Shown piece after piece: positions 8,626-17,855 of a stretch of DNA of 64,000 bases. Position 1 is the stretch's first letter. Each line of letters opens with the position of its first letter. The position numbers and the translations under genes are program-made. This DNA is from Cohaesibacter intestini (lineage in GTDB: Bacteria > Pseudomonadota > Alphaproteobacteria > Rhizobiales > Cohaesibacteraceae): NCBI RefSeq assembly GCF_003324485.1, contig NZ_QODK01000001.1:248001-312000 (forward strand), read 5' to 3'. The notes beneath the pieces are model-generated. The model saw nothing but the letters and a program-made list of their open reading frames with translations, ran no database searches and was not told where the DNA came from.

Positions 8626-9663
8626 ATGAAACGCACGCCCAAAAGCACGATTTATGACATTGCCGAGAAGGCTGAAGCGTCGCCTTCCACAGTCAGCGCA
8701 GCCCTCAACGGCACCTGGAAAAACCGCAGAATCCGGCAGGAAACGGCCGAACGGATCATTGCGATTGCACGCGAATTTGGCTACTCGGCCAATCTGCAGG
8801 CCCGCGGCCTGCGCACGGCCCGTTCCGGTCTGGTGGCCTTGCTGATGCCCGACTACAATCGCTTCTTCTCCAGTCTGGCTGAGTCCTTCTCCCTGCGTGT
8901 GCGTCAAAATGGCCTATGCCCGGTGATCGTTTCCACAGACCGCGATCGCGAGGAAGAACTCTCGACAGTTGAAAATCTCGCCTCCTACAATATTGACGCG
9001 TTGTTTGTCGTCGGCGCATCCAATCCCGAAGATATCAGCCATTATTGCCAGCAGGCCCATATCAGCCACGTTTTCATTGACCAGCCCTGCAAGCTCGCGC
9101 CATCGGTGGTGACGGACCATGCGGCCGGTGCCCGTGCCCTGACCCGCGAAATTCTTCGTAGCCGGGTTCCGCTCGGCGCGTTGGAGCGGGACCGTCCCTA
9201 TTTCATCGGTGGCGACGCCAATCTGCCAGCAACGGCGCTGCGCATCGAAGGTTTTTGCAGGATCGTCAGCGAGCGCCTTGGGGACTGTCGGAAGGATCAG
9301 ATCAATGCCTGTGGCTATGAGCTGGACAATGCCGAGCTGGAAATCAAGCGGCTCTATGAGCGGCTGGGCGGCTTGCCGAGCGCTTTGTTCATCAACTCCC
9401 TGACCGTTTTTGAAGGCATCCTGCGCTTCCTGATCACGATCCCCGAAGAGGAAATCCGTGCCTGCTCCCTTGGCTGTTTTGACTATGAACCTTTTGGCAG
9501 CCTGTTGCGCTTTCCGGTTCACATGATCCGTCAGCGGCACAAAGAACTGATTGATCAGGCCTTTCAGCTGCTGGACGAGGGCTCCGTGCCGGGCACTCTG
9601 ATCGAGGTCAAGCCGCAACTTTACAGAGCCATGGATGCGGCCCCGCATCGTCTGGACGAGTAA
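8626..9663 (+). CDS. LacI-family transcriptional regulator
   Basis: A 345-residue regulator. Its N-terminal helix-turn-helix (IYDIAEKAEASPSTVSAAL) and hinge region are followed by a periplasmic-binding-protein-like sensor domain from about residue 60. It is divergent from the LsrB-like sugar operon, with facing operator-like repeats in between, so it most likely represses that operon until its sugar ligand binds. It ends 29 bases from the convergent fucK gene. The effector is not known. Confidence 0.88.
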   Translation: MKRTPKSTIYDIAEKAEASPSTVSAALNGTWKNRRIRQETAERIIAIAREFGYSANLQARGLRTARSGLVALLMPDYNRFFSSLAESFSLRVRQNGLCPVIVSTDRDREEELSTVENLASYNIDALFVVGASNPEDISHYCQQAHISHVFIDQPCKLAPSVVTDHAAGARALTREILRSRVPLGALERDRPYFIGGDANLPATALRIEGFCRIVSERLGDCRKDQINACGYELDNAELEIKRLYERLGGLPSALFINSLTVFEGILRFLITIPEEEIRACSLGCFDYEPFGSLLRFPVHMIRQRHKELIDQAFQLLDEGSVPGTLIEVKPQLYRAMDAAPHRLDE

Positions 9664-9692
9664 GGACCGCACAGCCGCTGAAGGATGCAGAT

Positions 9693-11093
9693 CTATTGCG
9701 GCATCGTCACATGGGCCTGCAACGCATAAGCCTCTCGGGCCGCTTCCGCACTGGCATGCAATCCCGCCCCCTGCATGGCGAACATCGAAGCGCCAAGCAC
9801 CGTGGTTTCGGGCTCATCAAGCACATAGATCGGGATGCCGAGTGCGTTGGCCTTGAGCTGCGTCCAGAACTGGTTGCGGGTGCCGCCACCGACCAGAGTC
9901 AGCTTCGACGCCTTGAACCGTCCCACCTGCTCAAGCAGGGCAAGCCCGGTCTGGAGGCGTTTGACAAGGCCATTGAGCGCCGCACGGAACAGAATGCCGC
10001 GATCCACATCAAGGGACAGGTTGGACATCTCCCCCTTGCCGATCAACATGTCAGGATGAAAGGTCATGCCGAGACAGTCTTCTGGCGCGGCCATGGCATC
10101 GCGGATCATGATGTCATATTTCTCGCTGCCGGACAGATCGGGATACATGACCCGCGCCACCCATTCGACAACGGCGGATGCCACATATTGATAACCCGGA
10201 GTATAATGACCGCGCTTGACGTCCCATTCGCAGGTGAAGGCATCCTGAAAAATGTCAGCGGACGGCAGATCAATCGTCGCACAGCGGGCCATCAGGATTT
10301 CCCATGTGCCGGACGACAGGACCGGCTGATCAGCGCTGGCACCGGCACCAAAGATGGCGAATTGCGTGTCATGACCGGCCGAAACCACCGGTATCCCCGC
10401 CTCCACTCCCAGTGCGGTCGCCATTTCTGGCAACAGGGGACCAATCACCTCGCCAGGGAAGACCGTTTCGGGGAACAGGGAGCGTCGTGCTCCGACAGCA
10501 TCAAGGATCTCGGCGCTGAAATCCTGCGCCTTCAGGTCGGTCATCTGAGCGGTGCCGACCATCGTCGCATCGTTGGTCAATCGTCCGGTCAGTCGATGGG
10601 TGAAGAGCGAGCTCATGAACAGGGAATGCTCGGCATTTGCGAGCAGATCGGGATGGTTTTCGCGGAACCAGACAAATTTGTTCAAGGTGTTGAAGGGGAA
10701 GCGCCCTACCCCGCTCAGGGTCATCAGGCGGTCGGGATCAATGTAGTTTGACACATGTTCCTGTGCCTCAAGGGTGCGGGTGCATTTCCAACTGATGACC
10801 GGATGCAACAAACTTCCCTTGGCATCCAGAAAGGTGCCATCTGCGCCAAAAGTGGTGACTGTGACCGCCCGAATGCGCTCCGGCCCGACCTCTTGGGCCA
10901 CCCGCCGGGCACATGTGACCAACTTGTCGAACAATTGCTCGAACGGCCAGTAATGCCAGTTTTCATGCTGCGGATCGGCAATGGTGACATTCTTTTCCGC
11001 CGCCCGCGCCAGCACCGTGCCGCTTTGCCCCACCGCAATGGCCCGCACATTGGTGCTGCCACAATCCAGCACCAGAACAGCCTCTTCCCCCAT
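9693..11093 (-). CDS. fucK: L-fuculokinase (FGGY kinase)
   Basis: A 466-residue FGGY carbohydrate kinase with long blocks close to E. coli FucK: LVLDCGSTNVRAIAV at the start, TTFGADGTFLD, SAGHDTQFAIFGAGA, LSSGTWEILM, and LVGGGTRNQFW in the second domain. It phosphorylates L-fuculose (or D-ribulose, as the E. coli enzyme also does) at O1. The ATG at 11093 has GGGAGGAG just ahead; an upstream extension is rejected. It follows fucR by 43 bases. No fucose isomerase is present in the window, so its ketose may come from elsewhere. Confidence 0.9.
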   Translation of the reverse strand: MGEEAVLVLDCGSTNVRAIAVGQSGTVLARAAEKNVTIADPQHENWHYWPFEQLFDKLVTCARRVAQEVGPERIRAVTVTTFGADGTFLDAKGSLLHPVISWKCTRTLEAQEHVSNYIDPDRLMTLSGVGRFPFNTLNKFVWFRENHPDLLANAEHSLFMSSLFTHRLTGRLTNDATMVGTAQMTDLKAQDFSAEILDAVGARRSLFPETVFPGEVIGPLLPEMATALGVEAGIPVVSAGHDTQFAIFGAGASADQPVLSSGTWEILMARCATIDLPSADIFQDAFTCEWDVKRGHYTPGYQYVASAVVEWVARVMYPDLSGSEKYDIMIRDAMAAPEDCLGMTFHPDMLIGKGEMSNLSLDVDRGILFRAALNGLVKRLQTGLALLEQVGRFKASKLTLVGGGTRNQFWTQLKANALGIPIYVLDEPETTVLGASMFAMQGAGLHASAEAAREAYALQAHVTMPQ

Positions 11094-11136
11094 AGTCTCC
11101 TCCCGTGACATCCTCCCGATGCTGCCAACGTGTCCA

Positions 11137-11859
11137 TTACCCTTGTGGCATGGCACCGACGACACCGTCTTCATTGATCCGGCAGTGGATCCGTTCTGCA
11201 TTCGCGATCTGCATGAAACCGCCGCGCCCTTCCTTGCTCTTGTCGCAGAGCAATATATGGTCACGGCTGCTGCGCCGCATGGCCCGCTTGACCCCGGCAT
11301 TCAGAGCATTGCTATCCCACGCGCCGCTCTCGTCCATGAAACCGGCGCAGGAATGAAAGCACAGATCGGCCTGAAATTCATGGATGTGGTCGACGGTAAT
11401 CGTCCCCAGAAAGGCGCCATATTTCTCATAATATCGGCCACCGACACCAATCACCCGAATATTGGGTTTGTGGACGAGATCAAACACAATGCGCAGGGAA
11501 TTGGTGATCACCGTCAGGGGCATGTCAGGCAGCATACGTGCGAGATACCAACAGCTGGAGCTGGGATCGAGCATCAGGGTCTGCTCTTCATGGATGAAAG
11601 GCAGCGCGTGACGGGCCATCGCCTCCTTGGCGTCGGAATTGAGGGATTGCCGGGAGCCAAAGGCCAGCACATCATGACTGTCAAGCAGAGAGGAGGCCCC
11701 ACCATGGGTGCGGCGCAAATAGCCCTGCTCTTCCAACAAGCGCAAGTCACGGCGAATGGTTTCCACCGCAACACCAAACTGTGCAGACAAATCGGCCACA
11801 CTGATTGATCCGAGGTGATCCACCCGATTGACGATGTCTTTCAAACGGCCTGGCAGCAT
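11137..11859 (-). CDS. fucR: DeoR-family fucose operon regulator
   Basis: A 240-residue DeoR protein with an N-terminal winged helix (ISVADLSAQFGVAVETIRRDLRLLEEQG) and a sugar-phosphate sensing C-terminal domain. The string SSSCWYLARMLPD closely matches E. coli FucR. The ATG at 11859 is chosen over 11880 because GGAG lies 6 bases upstream and it aligns with FucR. It is co-directional with fucK and divergent from fucA, so it likely controls both. In E. coli FucR is an activator responding to fuculose-1-phosphate. Confidence 0.87.
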   Translation of the reverse strand: MLPGRLKDIVNRVDHLGSISVADLSAQFGVAVETIRRDLRLLEEQGYLRRTHGGASSLLDSHDVLAFGSRQSLNSDAKEAMARHALPFIHEEQTLMLDPSSSCWYLARMLPDMPLTVITNSLRIVFDLVHKPNIRVIGVGGRYYEKYGAFLGTITVDHIHEFQADLCFHSCAGFMDESGAWDSNALNAGVKRAMRRSSRDHILLCDKSKEGRGGFMQIANAERIHCRINEDGVVGAMPQG

Positions 11860-11963
11860 ACCCTTCTCCAAAACGGTCATATTCGGTCATCAATCTGTCA
11901 CAAATTTCCGCCAACCACAAGAGCGATGCTCTATGTCGCATGCGTTTAACTCGGGACAATTGC

Positions 11964-12014
11964 TGTCATTTTTACCATTTGCGCCCAATTGTTTGAATAT
12001 GAGGCCAAATGACA
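11964..12014. promoter_or_regulatory. Candidate FucR operator, spaced inverted repeat
   Basis: TGTCATTT at 11964-11971 pairs with AAATGACA at 12007-12014, in the 236-base region between divergent fucR and fucA. CAATTG also occurs twice between or beside the arms. Position suits a shared regulator site; no footprint or family consensus supports it. Confidence 0.3.
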
Positions 12015-12095
12015 CAGAGTCTTGCAGCTATTGTCGAATCCCTGTTCCCATGATAAAACGGGCACAAACAGTCAACCCCAATTTGGAGCATTCCC

Positions 12096-12746
12096 ATGTC
12101 TGACACGACAGAAATCCGTCAGAGCATCATTGATGCCTGCCTTGAAATGAATGCCAGTGGTCTCAATCAGGGGACAGCCGGCAATATTAGTATTCGCGTC
12201 GAGGATGGCATGCTGATCACTCCGTCGGGCATTGCCTACAACCAGATGACGCCGGACGATATCGTCCATGTGCGCGCCGACGGGTCCTATGGCAACAATC
12301 AGGTCCCGTCCAGCGAATGGCGCTTCCATCTGGCCTGTCTTGAAGCCCGCTCCGACGCCAATGCCGTGGTGCATAACCACGCGCATCATTCGACCTGCGT
12401 GGGGATCCTCAACCGCCCCATCCCGGCCATTCACTATATGGTGGCAGCCGGGGGCGGCTATGACATTCCGGTGATCGATTATGCCACCTATGGCACCCCT
12501 GAACTGGCGACATTGGTGCGCGAGGGAATTGCCCAGCGCAAAGCCATTCTGATGCGCCATCACGGCATGATCGCCACGGGGGCGACGCTGGCTCAGGCCA
12601 TGTGGCTGGCAGTGGAAGTGGAAACCCTTGCACGGATGTATCTTGAAGTTCTGCAGATCACCGATACGCCTCCTTGTCTGCCGGATGCGGAAATCGATGT
12701 GGTGCTGAAAAAATTCGAGAGCTACGGCCTGCGCGAGAAGAACTGA
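12096..12746 (+). CDS. fucA: L-fuculose-1-phosphate aldolase (class II)
   Basis: The protein has 216 residues, about the length of E. coli FucA, with very similar blocks (LNQGTAGNISIR, DGMLITPSGI, PSSEWRFH, VVHNHAHH, RHHGM). The catalytic acid corresponds to E74 and the zinc ligands to H93, H95 and H156. It splits L-fuculose-1-phosphate into dihydroxyacetone phosphate and L-lactaldehyde; the family also accepts D-ribulose-1-phosphate. TTTGGAG lies 7 bases before the ATG. It is divergent from fucR-fucK. Confidence 0.94.
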   Translation: MSDTTEIRQSIIDACLEMNASGLNQGTAGNISIRVEDGMLITPSGIAYNQMTPDDIVHVRADGSYGNNQVPSSEWRFHLACLEARSDANAVVHNHAHHSTCVGILNRPIPAIHYMVAAGGGYDIPVIDYATYGTPELATLVREGIAQRKAILMRHHGMIATGATLAQAMWLAVEVETLARMYLEVLQITDTPPCLPDAEIDVVLKKFESYGLREKN

Positions 12747-12848
12747 CCGCATAAGGCTCTTTATCGGCGACATAGCACCTCTTTGGCCGATTTCTGTTTG
12801 ACGGATCCGATTCCGGGCATTAATCCCTCAAGACAGAGGAATTGATGC

Positions 12849-13337
12849 ATGACGCCGAACGAAGAAATCAGACTGATCTTGATGTCCATCCGCAAAATCG
12901 CGCGGGCGCTGGATATCCATTCGCGCTACCTGAACAAGGAAAGTGGCCTGACGCTGCCACAACTGATTGTCTTGCACTGTGTACGGGATCTTGGCGCGCC
13001 TTCGGGTAGCGCCATCGCCAAGGCGGTGGATCTGTCTCCGCCGACGGTGCTCGGCATCCTTGATAAGCTGACCGCCAAGGGATTGATCGAGCGGCAACGA
13101 CTGGAGAATAATCGCCGCGTCGTTGTCTCTCGTCTGACCGAACAGGGCGAGGCACTTCTGGCTGACAGCCCCTCGCCGCTTGGCGAGCAATTTTCCAGCC
13201 GCTATTTCGCCCTGAATGAAGAAGAGCGACGCAAACTGATCGACTCTCTGGAAACCTTCGCCGACTTGACCAAGAGCGAAAAACTCGACGAGATTGCCAA
13301 ACTGGTCAGCAGCACTGTGCCGACCAGTCAATTGTAA
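12849..13337 (+). CDS. MarR-family transcriptional regulator
   Basis: A 162-residue winged-helix regulator. The MarR core runs from about residue 30 to 110, with SGSAIAKAVDLSPPTVLGILDKL as recognition helix region and a RQRLENNRRVVVSRLTEQG wing. The C-terminal helix (about 115-150) would complete the dimer interface. GAGGAATTG precedes the ATG. It stands alone between fucA and the convergent L,D-transpeptidase gene, so its target and ligand cannot be named. Confidence 0.88.
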   Translation: MTPNEEIRLILMSIRKIARALDIHSRYLNKESGLTLPQLIVLHCVRDLGAPSGSAIAKAVDLSPPTVLGILDKLTAKGLIERQRLENNRRVVVSRLTEQGEALLADSPSPLGEQFSSRYFALNEEERRKLIDSLETFADLTKSEKLDEIAKLVSSTVPTSQL

Positions 13338-13364
13338 CGGTTCATTCTCAACGAGTTTCCTGCG

Positions 13365-14072
13365 TCAGATCACCACGATCGATGACTGATTTGGCACACG
13401 CTTGTGCAGATCGATGATGTCGTGATTGAGCAGCCGCACGCAGCCGGACGACACCGCCTTGCCAATCGACCAGACCTCAGCCGTGCCATGCAGGCGATAG
13501 AGAGTGTCGCGTCCATCCTGATAGATATAGAGGGCGCGCGCGCCGAGCGGATTGGCCGGCCCCGGAGGCATGCCGCCATTTTTCCAGCTCCATTTTTCCA
13601 GCTCAGGCTGACGTTTGATCATCTCTGCCGGTGGTGTCCAGGTGGGCCAGATCCCCTTGCGGGCAACAATGGCACGTCCTGACCATTCGAACCCGGCCCG
13701 CCCCAGTCCGACGCCATAGCGCATGGCGCGACCATTCTCGAGCACCAGATAGAGATAGTAATTCTGCGTGTCGACGATCAGCGTGCCGACCTTCTCCGAG
13801 GTGCGATAGGCCACCTCTCGGCGCAGAAAACGCTTGTCGATCTTGCCAAGGTTGATGGCATCAAGGGGAAACCGTTCCTTGGGCAACGGGCCATACATGG
13901 TCGCATAGGGGCTAGGGGTGGCCGGGTTCAACCCATCAGCGCCTTTGCGCGGCCCACAGGCAGCAAGGGTGGCGCTCGCCAACATGAGACCTGTGGCGCG
14001 GAGCATCTGCCGACGGCTCAAACCCGTTGGGAGCGGGCGGCTGGGCGTTGGAAATTCATTGTCTTTCGTCAT
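13365..14072 (-). CDS. L,D-transpeptidase (YkuD), Tat-type lipoprotein
   Basis: A 235-residue protein. The N-terminus has a twin-arginine pattern (SRRQML, R20-R21) followed by a hydrophobic stretch and a lipobox LAAC with C39, so it is probably a Tat-exported lipoprotein. The YkuD domain fills residues 90-235 with catalytic H195, C211 and R213 in LHGT and SSGCVRLLNH. These enzymes form 3-3 crosslinks in peptidoglycan or attach lipoproteins to it. The start at 14072 leaves an intact leader. Its gene is monocistronic and converges on the MarR gene. Confidence 0.9.
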   Translation of the reverse strand: MTKDNEFPTPSRPLPTGLSRRQMLRATGLMLASATLAACGPRKGADGLNPATPSPYATMYGPLPKERFPLDAINLGKIDKRFLRREVAYRTSEKVGTLIVDTQNYYLYLVLENGRAMRYGVGLGRAGFEWSGRAIVARKGIWPTWTPPAEMIKRQPELEKWSWKNGGMPPGPANPLGARALYIYQDGRDTLYRLHGTAEVWSIGKAVSSGCVRLLNHDIIDLHKRVPNQSSIVVI

Positions 14073-14307
14073 TGTTTCTACCTGATCTATGCAGCATGGA
14101 CCTTTGCTGCAGTCCATGCCGACCTCTGCCGGATGCGTCCAGTTGCCTTGGAAAATCGGCGCAGCGCGAACAGAGAGATGACTTTTTGTCAGTCATCACG
14201 GGAGATTCATACCCCTTGCCACGTCTCTCTTCCGGCTGGAAACGAGCGCGACAGTGGCACGAAAATATGGGTCTTCTTCATCGGATTTATGGATCGGACG
14301 TTCGGTC

Positions 14308-14700
14308 TCACCCAAAGCGCGGAGGTGGCGGGTCCGGGGCTATGTCACGCCGTGCGGCAGTCTTGTCCCAAGGGATAAGGAAGGGTCTGAGACCGCTGCC
14401 GGTGACATGCGACACGACGACCTGAATGGCCAGCATCGGTCCGTTGCATTGCAAGGGGCCGTCAGCCTGCCCGTTCGGACATTTCCGGCACGGGGCAGGC
14501 GCGGCCACCTGGTTGACCAAGGCCCGCAAATTCTTGACACCGGTCATGATGCTGTCGCCATGGACAGCGGGCGCCTTGGAGACGACCAGAATGGTGCTGG
14601 AAAGCAGCAGGGGCATCGACAGACTGAGCAGCAACAGCACACTCAGCAGACGCAATTTGGAACAGGTTGCGAGCATCAACGGGTCAATGTCTGAGCGCAC
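14308..14700 (-). CDS. Unknown small membrane-anchored or exported protein
   Basis: I do not recognise this 130-residue frame. A strongly hydrophobic segment near residues 16-40 suggests a signal anchor, followed by a polar domain with CRKCPNG and LQCNGPM cysteines and a proline-rich C-terminus (PDPPPPRFG). The start would be GTG; ribosome-site support is weak. It follows the LysR gene in the same direction with 146 bases between. The well-formed leader and cysteine pairs argue for a real gene, but an opposite-strand frame also exists, so certainty is moderate. The 235 bases from 14073 to 14307 show no further gene. Confidence 0.5.
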   Translation of the reverse strand: MRSDIDPLMLATCSKLRLLSVLLLLSLSMPLLLSSTILVVSKAPAVHGDSIMTGVKNLRALVNQVAAPAPCRKCPNGQADGPLQCNGPMLAIQVVVSHVTGSGLRPFLIPWDKTAARRDIAPDPPPPRFG

Positions 14701-14846
14701 ATCTTCGGATCGGGTGGCGCAGGGTCTGGCGGGATTGCAGCTAAGGGTTACCCCTTATTCACCCTATCCACAACCAAAACCCGTTGCCCACGCCACTTTC
14801 CTGGCCTGCCGTTGCAAACACATCACGTCCAAGCTCGCATTGCCCG

Positions 14847-15785
14847 TCAGGCCAGTTTGAAACGCTCCAGATGTCCGGTGCAGGGATCAGATTGCAAGTG
14901 GGACCAAATGGACTGCACGAGAGGCGATTTTACCTCGCGTTTCTTGCAGACCCAGATATCGAGCTCGGTGTCATATTTGCGATTGTCCGCCAAGGCGATT
15001 TCGCCACTGCGAACGCTGTCATAGGCACTGCAGGCGGGAAGCCAGAGCATCTTCTGCTCATAGATGGCCAGTTTCTTCATGAACTCGCAGGTGCCGCTCT
15101 GGGCAGCGCAGACAAATTTCGGATCCTGCGCTGTCATGCGTGAGAAAATCAGGTCCTCAATGCGCGAAAAATATCCCGTCAGGCCGTAGCCGACATACTC
15201 CAGTCCATCACGGGGCGGATTGTTGATGTCATAGGCTGGCTCACCCTTTTCGTTCAGGGCAGTACAAAGATGCATAATATCTTTCCCGAGGGTGATGAAT
15301 TCGAACTCACGGGGGTCGAGCACGGTCGGCACCTGTGGATGGTGAAACAAGACCACCAAATCCATTTTCCAATCCGCCAGCATTTCGATCATTTCACCGA
15401 AATCATAGGTGTCGATGGAAACGGAGAAGTCGCCGCAGGCCACCTTGATCTGCTGAAGCCATTCAGGAACAAAACTCAAGGCCAGCGTGGTCGCTGCCGC
15501 AATGCGGATATCCGGGGCAGCACTTGCGTTACGGCGTTGAAACTCAACCCGGTTCAGTTGCAACTCGCGCAGGATATTCTGAGCCGTGTTGTGAAAGGCC
15601 GCACCGTCCGCCGTCAGTTTGACCGGATAGGAGGTGCGATCAAACAGGTCCGTTCCAAGCCAGTTTTCCAATGCCTTGATGCGGCGCGAGAAGGCGGATT
15701 GGGTTATGTGGCGCTCTTCAGCGGCCTGCGAAAAACTGCCGGTTTTGCTCAAAACCAGGAAATCAGTCAGCCAGTTCGTGTCCAT
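14847..15785 (-). CDS. LysR-family transcriptional regulator
   Basis: A 312-residue LysR regulator. The N-terminal helix-turn-helix (FLVLSKTGSFSQAAEERHITQSAFSRRIKALE) is followed by a linker and a two-lobed effector domain. It is divergent from a dipeptide ABC operon, and a T-N11-A type inverted repeat lies in the shared region, so it probably activates that operon on binding a peptide or amino acid. The effector is inferred only from location. Confidence 0.9.
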   Translation of the reverse strand: MDTNWLTDFLVLSKTGSFSQAAEERHITQSAFSRRIKALENWLGTDLFDRTSYPVKLTADGAAFHNTAQNILRELQLNRVEFQRRNASAAPDIRIAAATTLALSFVPEWLQQIKVACGDFSVSIDTYDFGEMIEMLADWKMDLVVLFHHPQVPTVLDPREFEFITLGKDIMHLCTALNEKGEPAYDINNPPRDGLEYVGYGLTGYFSRIEDLIFSRMTAQDPKFVCAAQSGTCEFMKKLAIYEQKMLWLPACSAYDSVRSGEIALADNRKYDTELDIWVCKKREVKSPLVQSIWSHLQSDPCTGHLERFKLA

Positions 15786-15831
15786 TGCATGCTCTTTGAC
15801 CGTATGCGGAAATTATGGGCAGCCTATCACA

Positions 15832-15850
15832 TTATGCGAAATTTGCATAA
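15832..15850. promoter_or_regulatory. LysR box
   Basis: TTATGC-N7-GCATAA is an inverted repeat with the T-N11-A core expected of LysR sites. It lies 47 bases upstream of the LysR gene start and about 160 bases upstream of the binding-protein GTG. A related sequence, TATGCGGAAATTATG, occurs about 30 bases away nearer the LysR start, resembling a second, weaker activation half-site. Confidence 0.55.
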
Positions 15851-16008
15851 CAACCCTGTTGGTTGATTTCGGTTAATGGATATAGGCTGTTGGAGTCACC
15901 TGAATGTGCGATCCCCGCTCGGTCAATGAAGCGGGGGCGGCATTCTTCCATCGCAGATCGCCCACGGTTTGCGAATTGAGATCAGATTATCCTAGAGGGA
16001 GATTGAAC

Positions 16009-17616
16009 GTGAATTTTCCATTGACGTTTAAAGGCCTGTCCATGGCAGCTGCGCTGGCTGCATCCGTCGCCATTCCGATGGCTCCGGCCTCAGCCGAGAC
16101 GCCCAAAGACACCTTTGTGATTGCGCGCAACACCGCCGATGCCATCACGCTTGATCCGGCAGAAAGCTTCGAGTTTACCGGCGGTCGTATCATCGCCAAC
16201 ATTTATGAGCGTCTGTTCTTCTTCGAACCGGGCGATCTGACCAAGCTGGTTGGCGGCATCGCGGACTCCTATGAGTTTTCCGAAGACGGCAAGAAAATCA
16301 CCGTCAAGCTGAAGTCAGGCCTGACCTTCCATTCCGGCAATCCGGTTACGGCTGCTGACGTTGCCTATTCGCTGGGCCGCGCGGTCAAGCTCGACAAGAC
16401 CCCGGCTTTCATCATCAAACAGATCGGCTGGACCGCGGAGAACGTTGATGAAGCCGTCAAGGCAATCGACGACACCACCGTTGAAATCAATGTGCTGGCA
16501 GACATGTCTCCTGCGCTGGTGCTGAACCTGCTCTCTTCTTCCGTCGCTTCGATCGTCGACATGAAGGAAGTGGAAGCCCATGCGGTTGATGGTGATATGG
16601 GCTATGCATGGCTGAAAGACCATTCCGCAGGCTCTGGCGCTTACAAGCTGAAAAGCTGGAAGGCCAACGAGCTGGTCATGCTCGAAGCGTTTGACAAGTT
16701 CCGCTATGGCGAGCCACCAATGAAGCGTGTCGTGATCCGTCACGTGGCCGAGCCTTCTGCACAGCGTCTGCTGCTGGAAAAAGGCGATGTGGATGCAGCA
16801 ATGGAACTGACCTCGGATCAGCTCAAAGGGCTGGAAGGCAATGCGGATGTGGCCGCAAAGTCCTATCCGAAGGGCTATCTGATGTATATCGCGACCAACA
16901 TGGAACATCCGATCCTGTCCAAGCCAAAGGTCCGCGATGCCCTGCATTATGTCGTCGATTATAAAGGCATGGTTGGCTCGATTCTGGATGGCCAATACAA
17001 GATCCACCAGAATTTCTGGCCATCGGGCATGTGGGCAGCGGCGACCGAAGCCCCTTACAGCTACGATCTGGACAAAGCCAAGGCCCTGCTCGCGGAAGCT
17101 GGCGTGGAAGAAGGCACCAAGATCACGATCGACACCCTGAACAAGTCACCTTTCAAGGAAGTGGCGCAGAATGTTCAGGCCGCTCTTGGCAAAATCGGCA
17201 TCGAGTCCGAGATTATCCTGTCCGACGGCAAGACCCTGTGGCCAAAATATCGCGCCCGCAAACATGAGCTGATCATTGCCCGCTGGGGTCCTGACTATTC
17301 TGATCCGCATTCCAACGCTGATGCCTTTGCCCACAACCCGGACAATCGCTTCGAAGCCAAGCTGACCGGCAAGCTGACCTGGCGCAACGCCTGGGATGCA
17401 AAAGGCCTGACCGAGTTGACCAATGAAGCTGCGGCTGCGTCCGATCCGGCCAAGCGTGAAGAACTCTACGCCAAGCTGCAGAAAATGGTGCGCGAAGATT
17501 CGCCATTCACCATTATGTTCCAGGCCATCGGCACCTTCGGCCAGCGTTCCAACGTCGACGGCTTCGTCAATGGCGTGACCTCTGACCAGGCCTACTACTG
17601 GACGGTCACCAAGTAA
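16009..17616 (+). CDS. Dipeptide/oligopeptide ABC binding protein (family 5)
   Basis: The 535-residue periplasmic solute-binding protein has a signal peptide ending PASA. Family-5 features include LTFHSGNPVTAADVAYSLGR and SYPKGYLMYIATNMEHPI. The GTG at 16009 is chosen because GAGGGAG stands 8 bases before and because upstream residues look unlike a leader. It is the first gene of a five-cistron transport set ending with a dipeptidase, which favours small peptides as ligand. An intrinsic hairpin follows its stop. Confidence 0.9.
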   Translation: MNFPLTFKGLSMAAALAASVAIPMAPASAETPKDTFVIARNTADAITLDPAESFEFTGGRIIANIYERLFFFEPGDLTKLVGGIADSYEFSEDGKKITVKLKSGLTFHSGNPVTAADVAYSLGRAVKLDKTPAFIIKQIGWTAENVDEAVKAIDDTTVEINVLADMSPALVLNLLSSSVASIVDMKEVEAHAVDGDMGYAWLKDHSAGSGAYKLKSWKANELVMLEAFDKFRYGEPPMKRVVIRHVAEPSAQRLLLEKGDVDAAMELTSDQLKGLEGNADVAAKSYPKGYLMYIATNMEHPILSKPKVRDALHYVVDYKGMVGSILDGQYKIHQNFWPSGMWAAATEAPYSYDLDKAKALLAEAGVEEGTKITIDTLNKSPFKEVAQNVQAALGKIGIESEIILSDGKTLWPKYRARKHELIIARWGPDYSDPHSNADAFAHNPDNRFEAKLTGKLTWRNAWDAKGLTELTNEAAAASDPAKREELYAKLQKMVREDSPFTIMFQAIGTFGQRSNVDGFVNGVTSDQAYYWTVTK

Positions 17617-17623
17617 GCTGATG

Positions 17624-17661
17624 CGCCCCTCTCCCTATTGTTGAGGGGCGTTTTTCTTTTT
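17624..17661 (+). terminator. Terminator-like hairpin after the peptide-binding-protein gene
   Basis: An 8-bp stem CGCCCCTC/GAGGGGCG (loop 11) followed by TTTTTCTTTTT meets intrinsic-terminator criteria. It lies inside the transport operon, before the first permease gene, so partial termination would leave the binding protein in excess. No alternative promoter was recognised in the remaining gap to 17855. Confidence 0.75.
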
Positions 17662-17855
17662 GGTTTCCAAAATGGTAGGGGTGATGCAACCGCATCCCCT
17701 CATGCTTGCAGTTCGGGCACAGCCAATCGCGGCGGATTGGGGCCCGGACTGTGTCAAACCAGACAGCGCGCCCCCAACAAGATCAGCCCCCTTCAAGCGC
17801 GGGACAGCTGACCGACATGGCGCGTCCTTTACGGGATATTTGCGGGATTTCCTGA

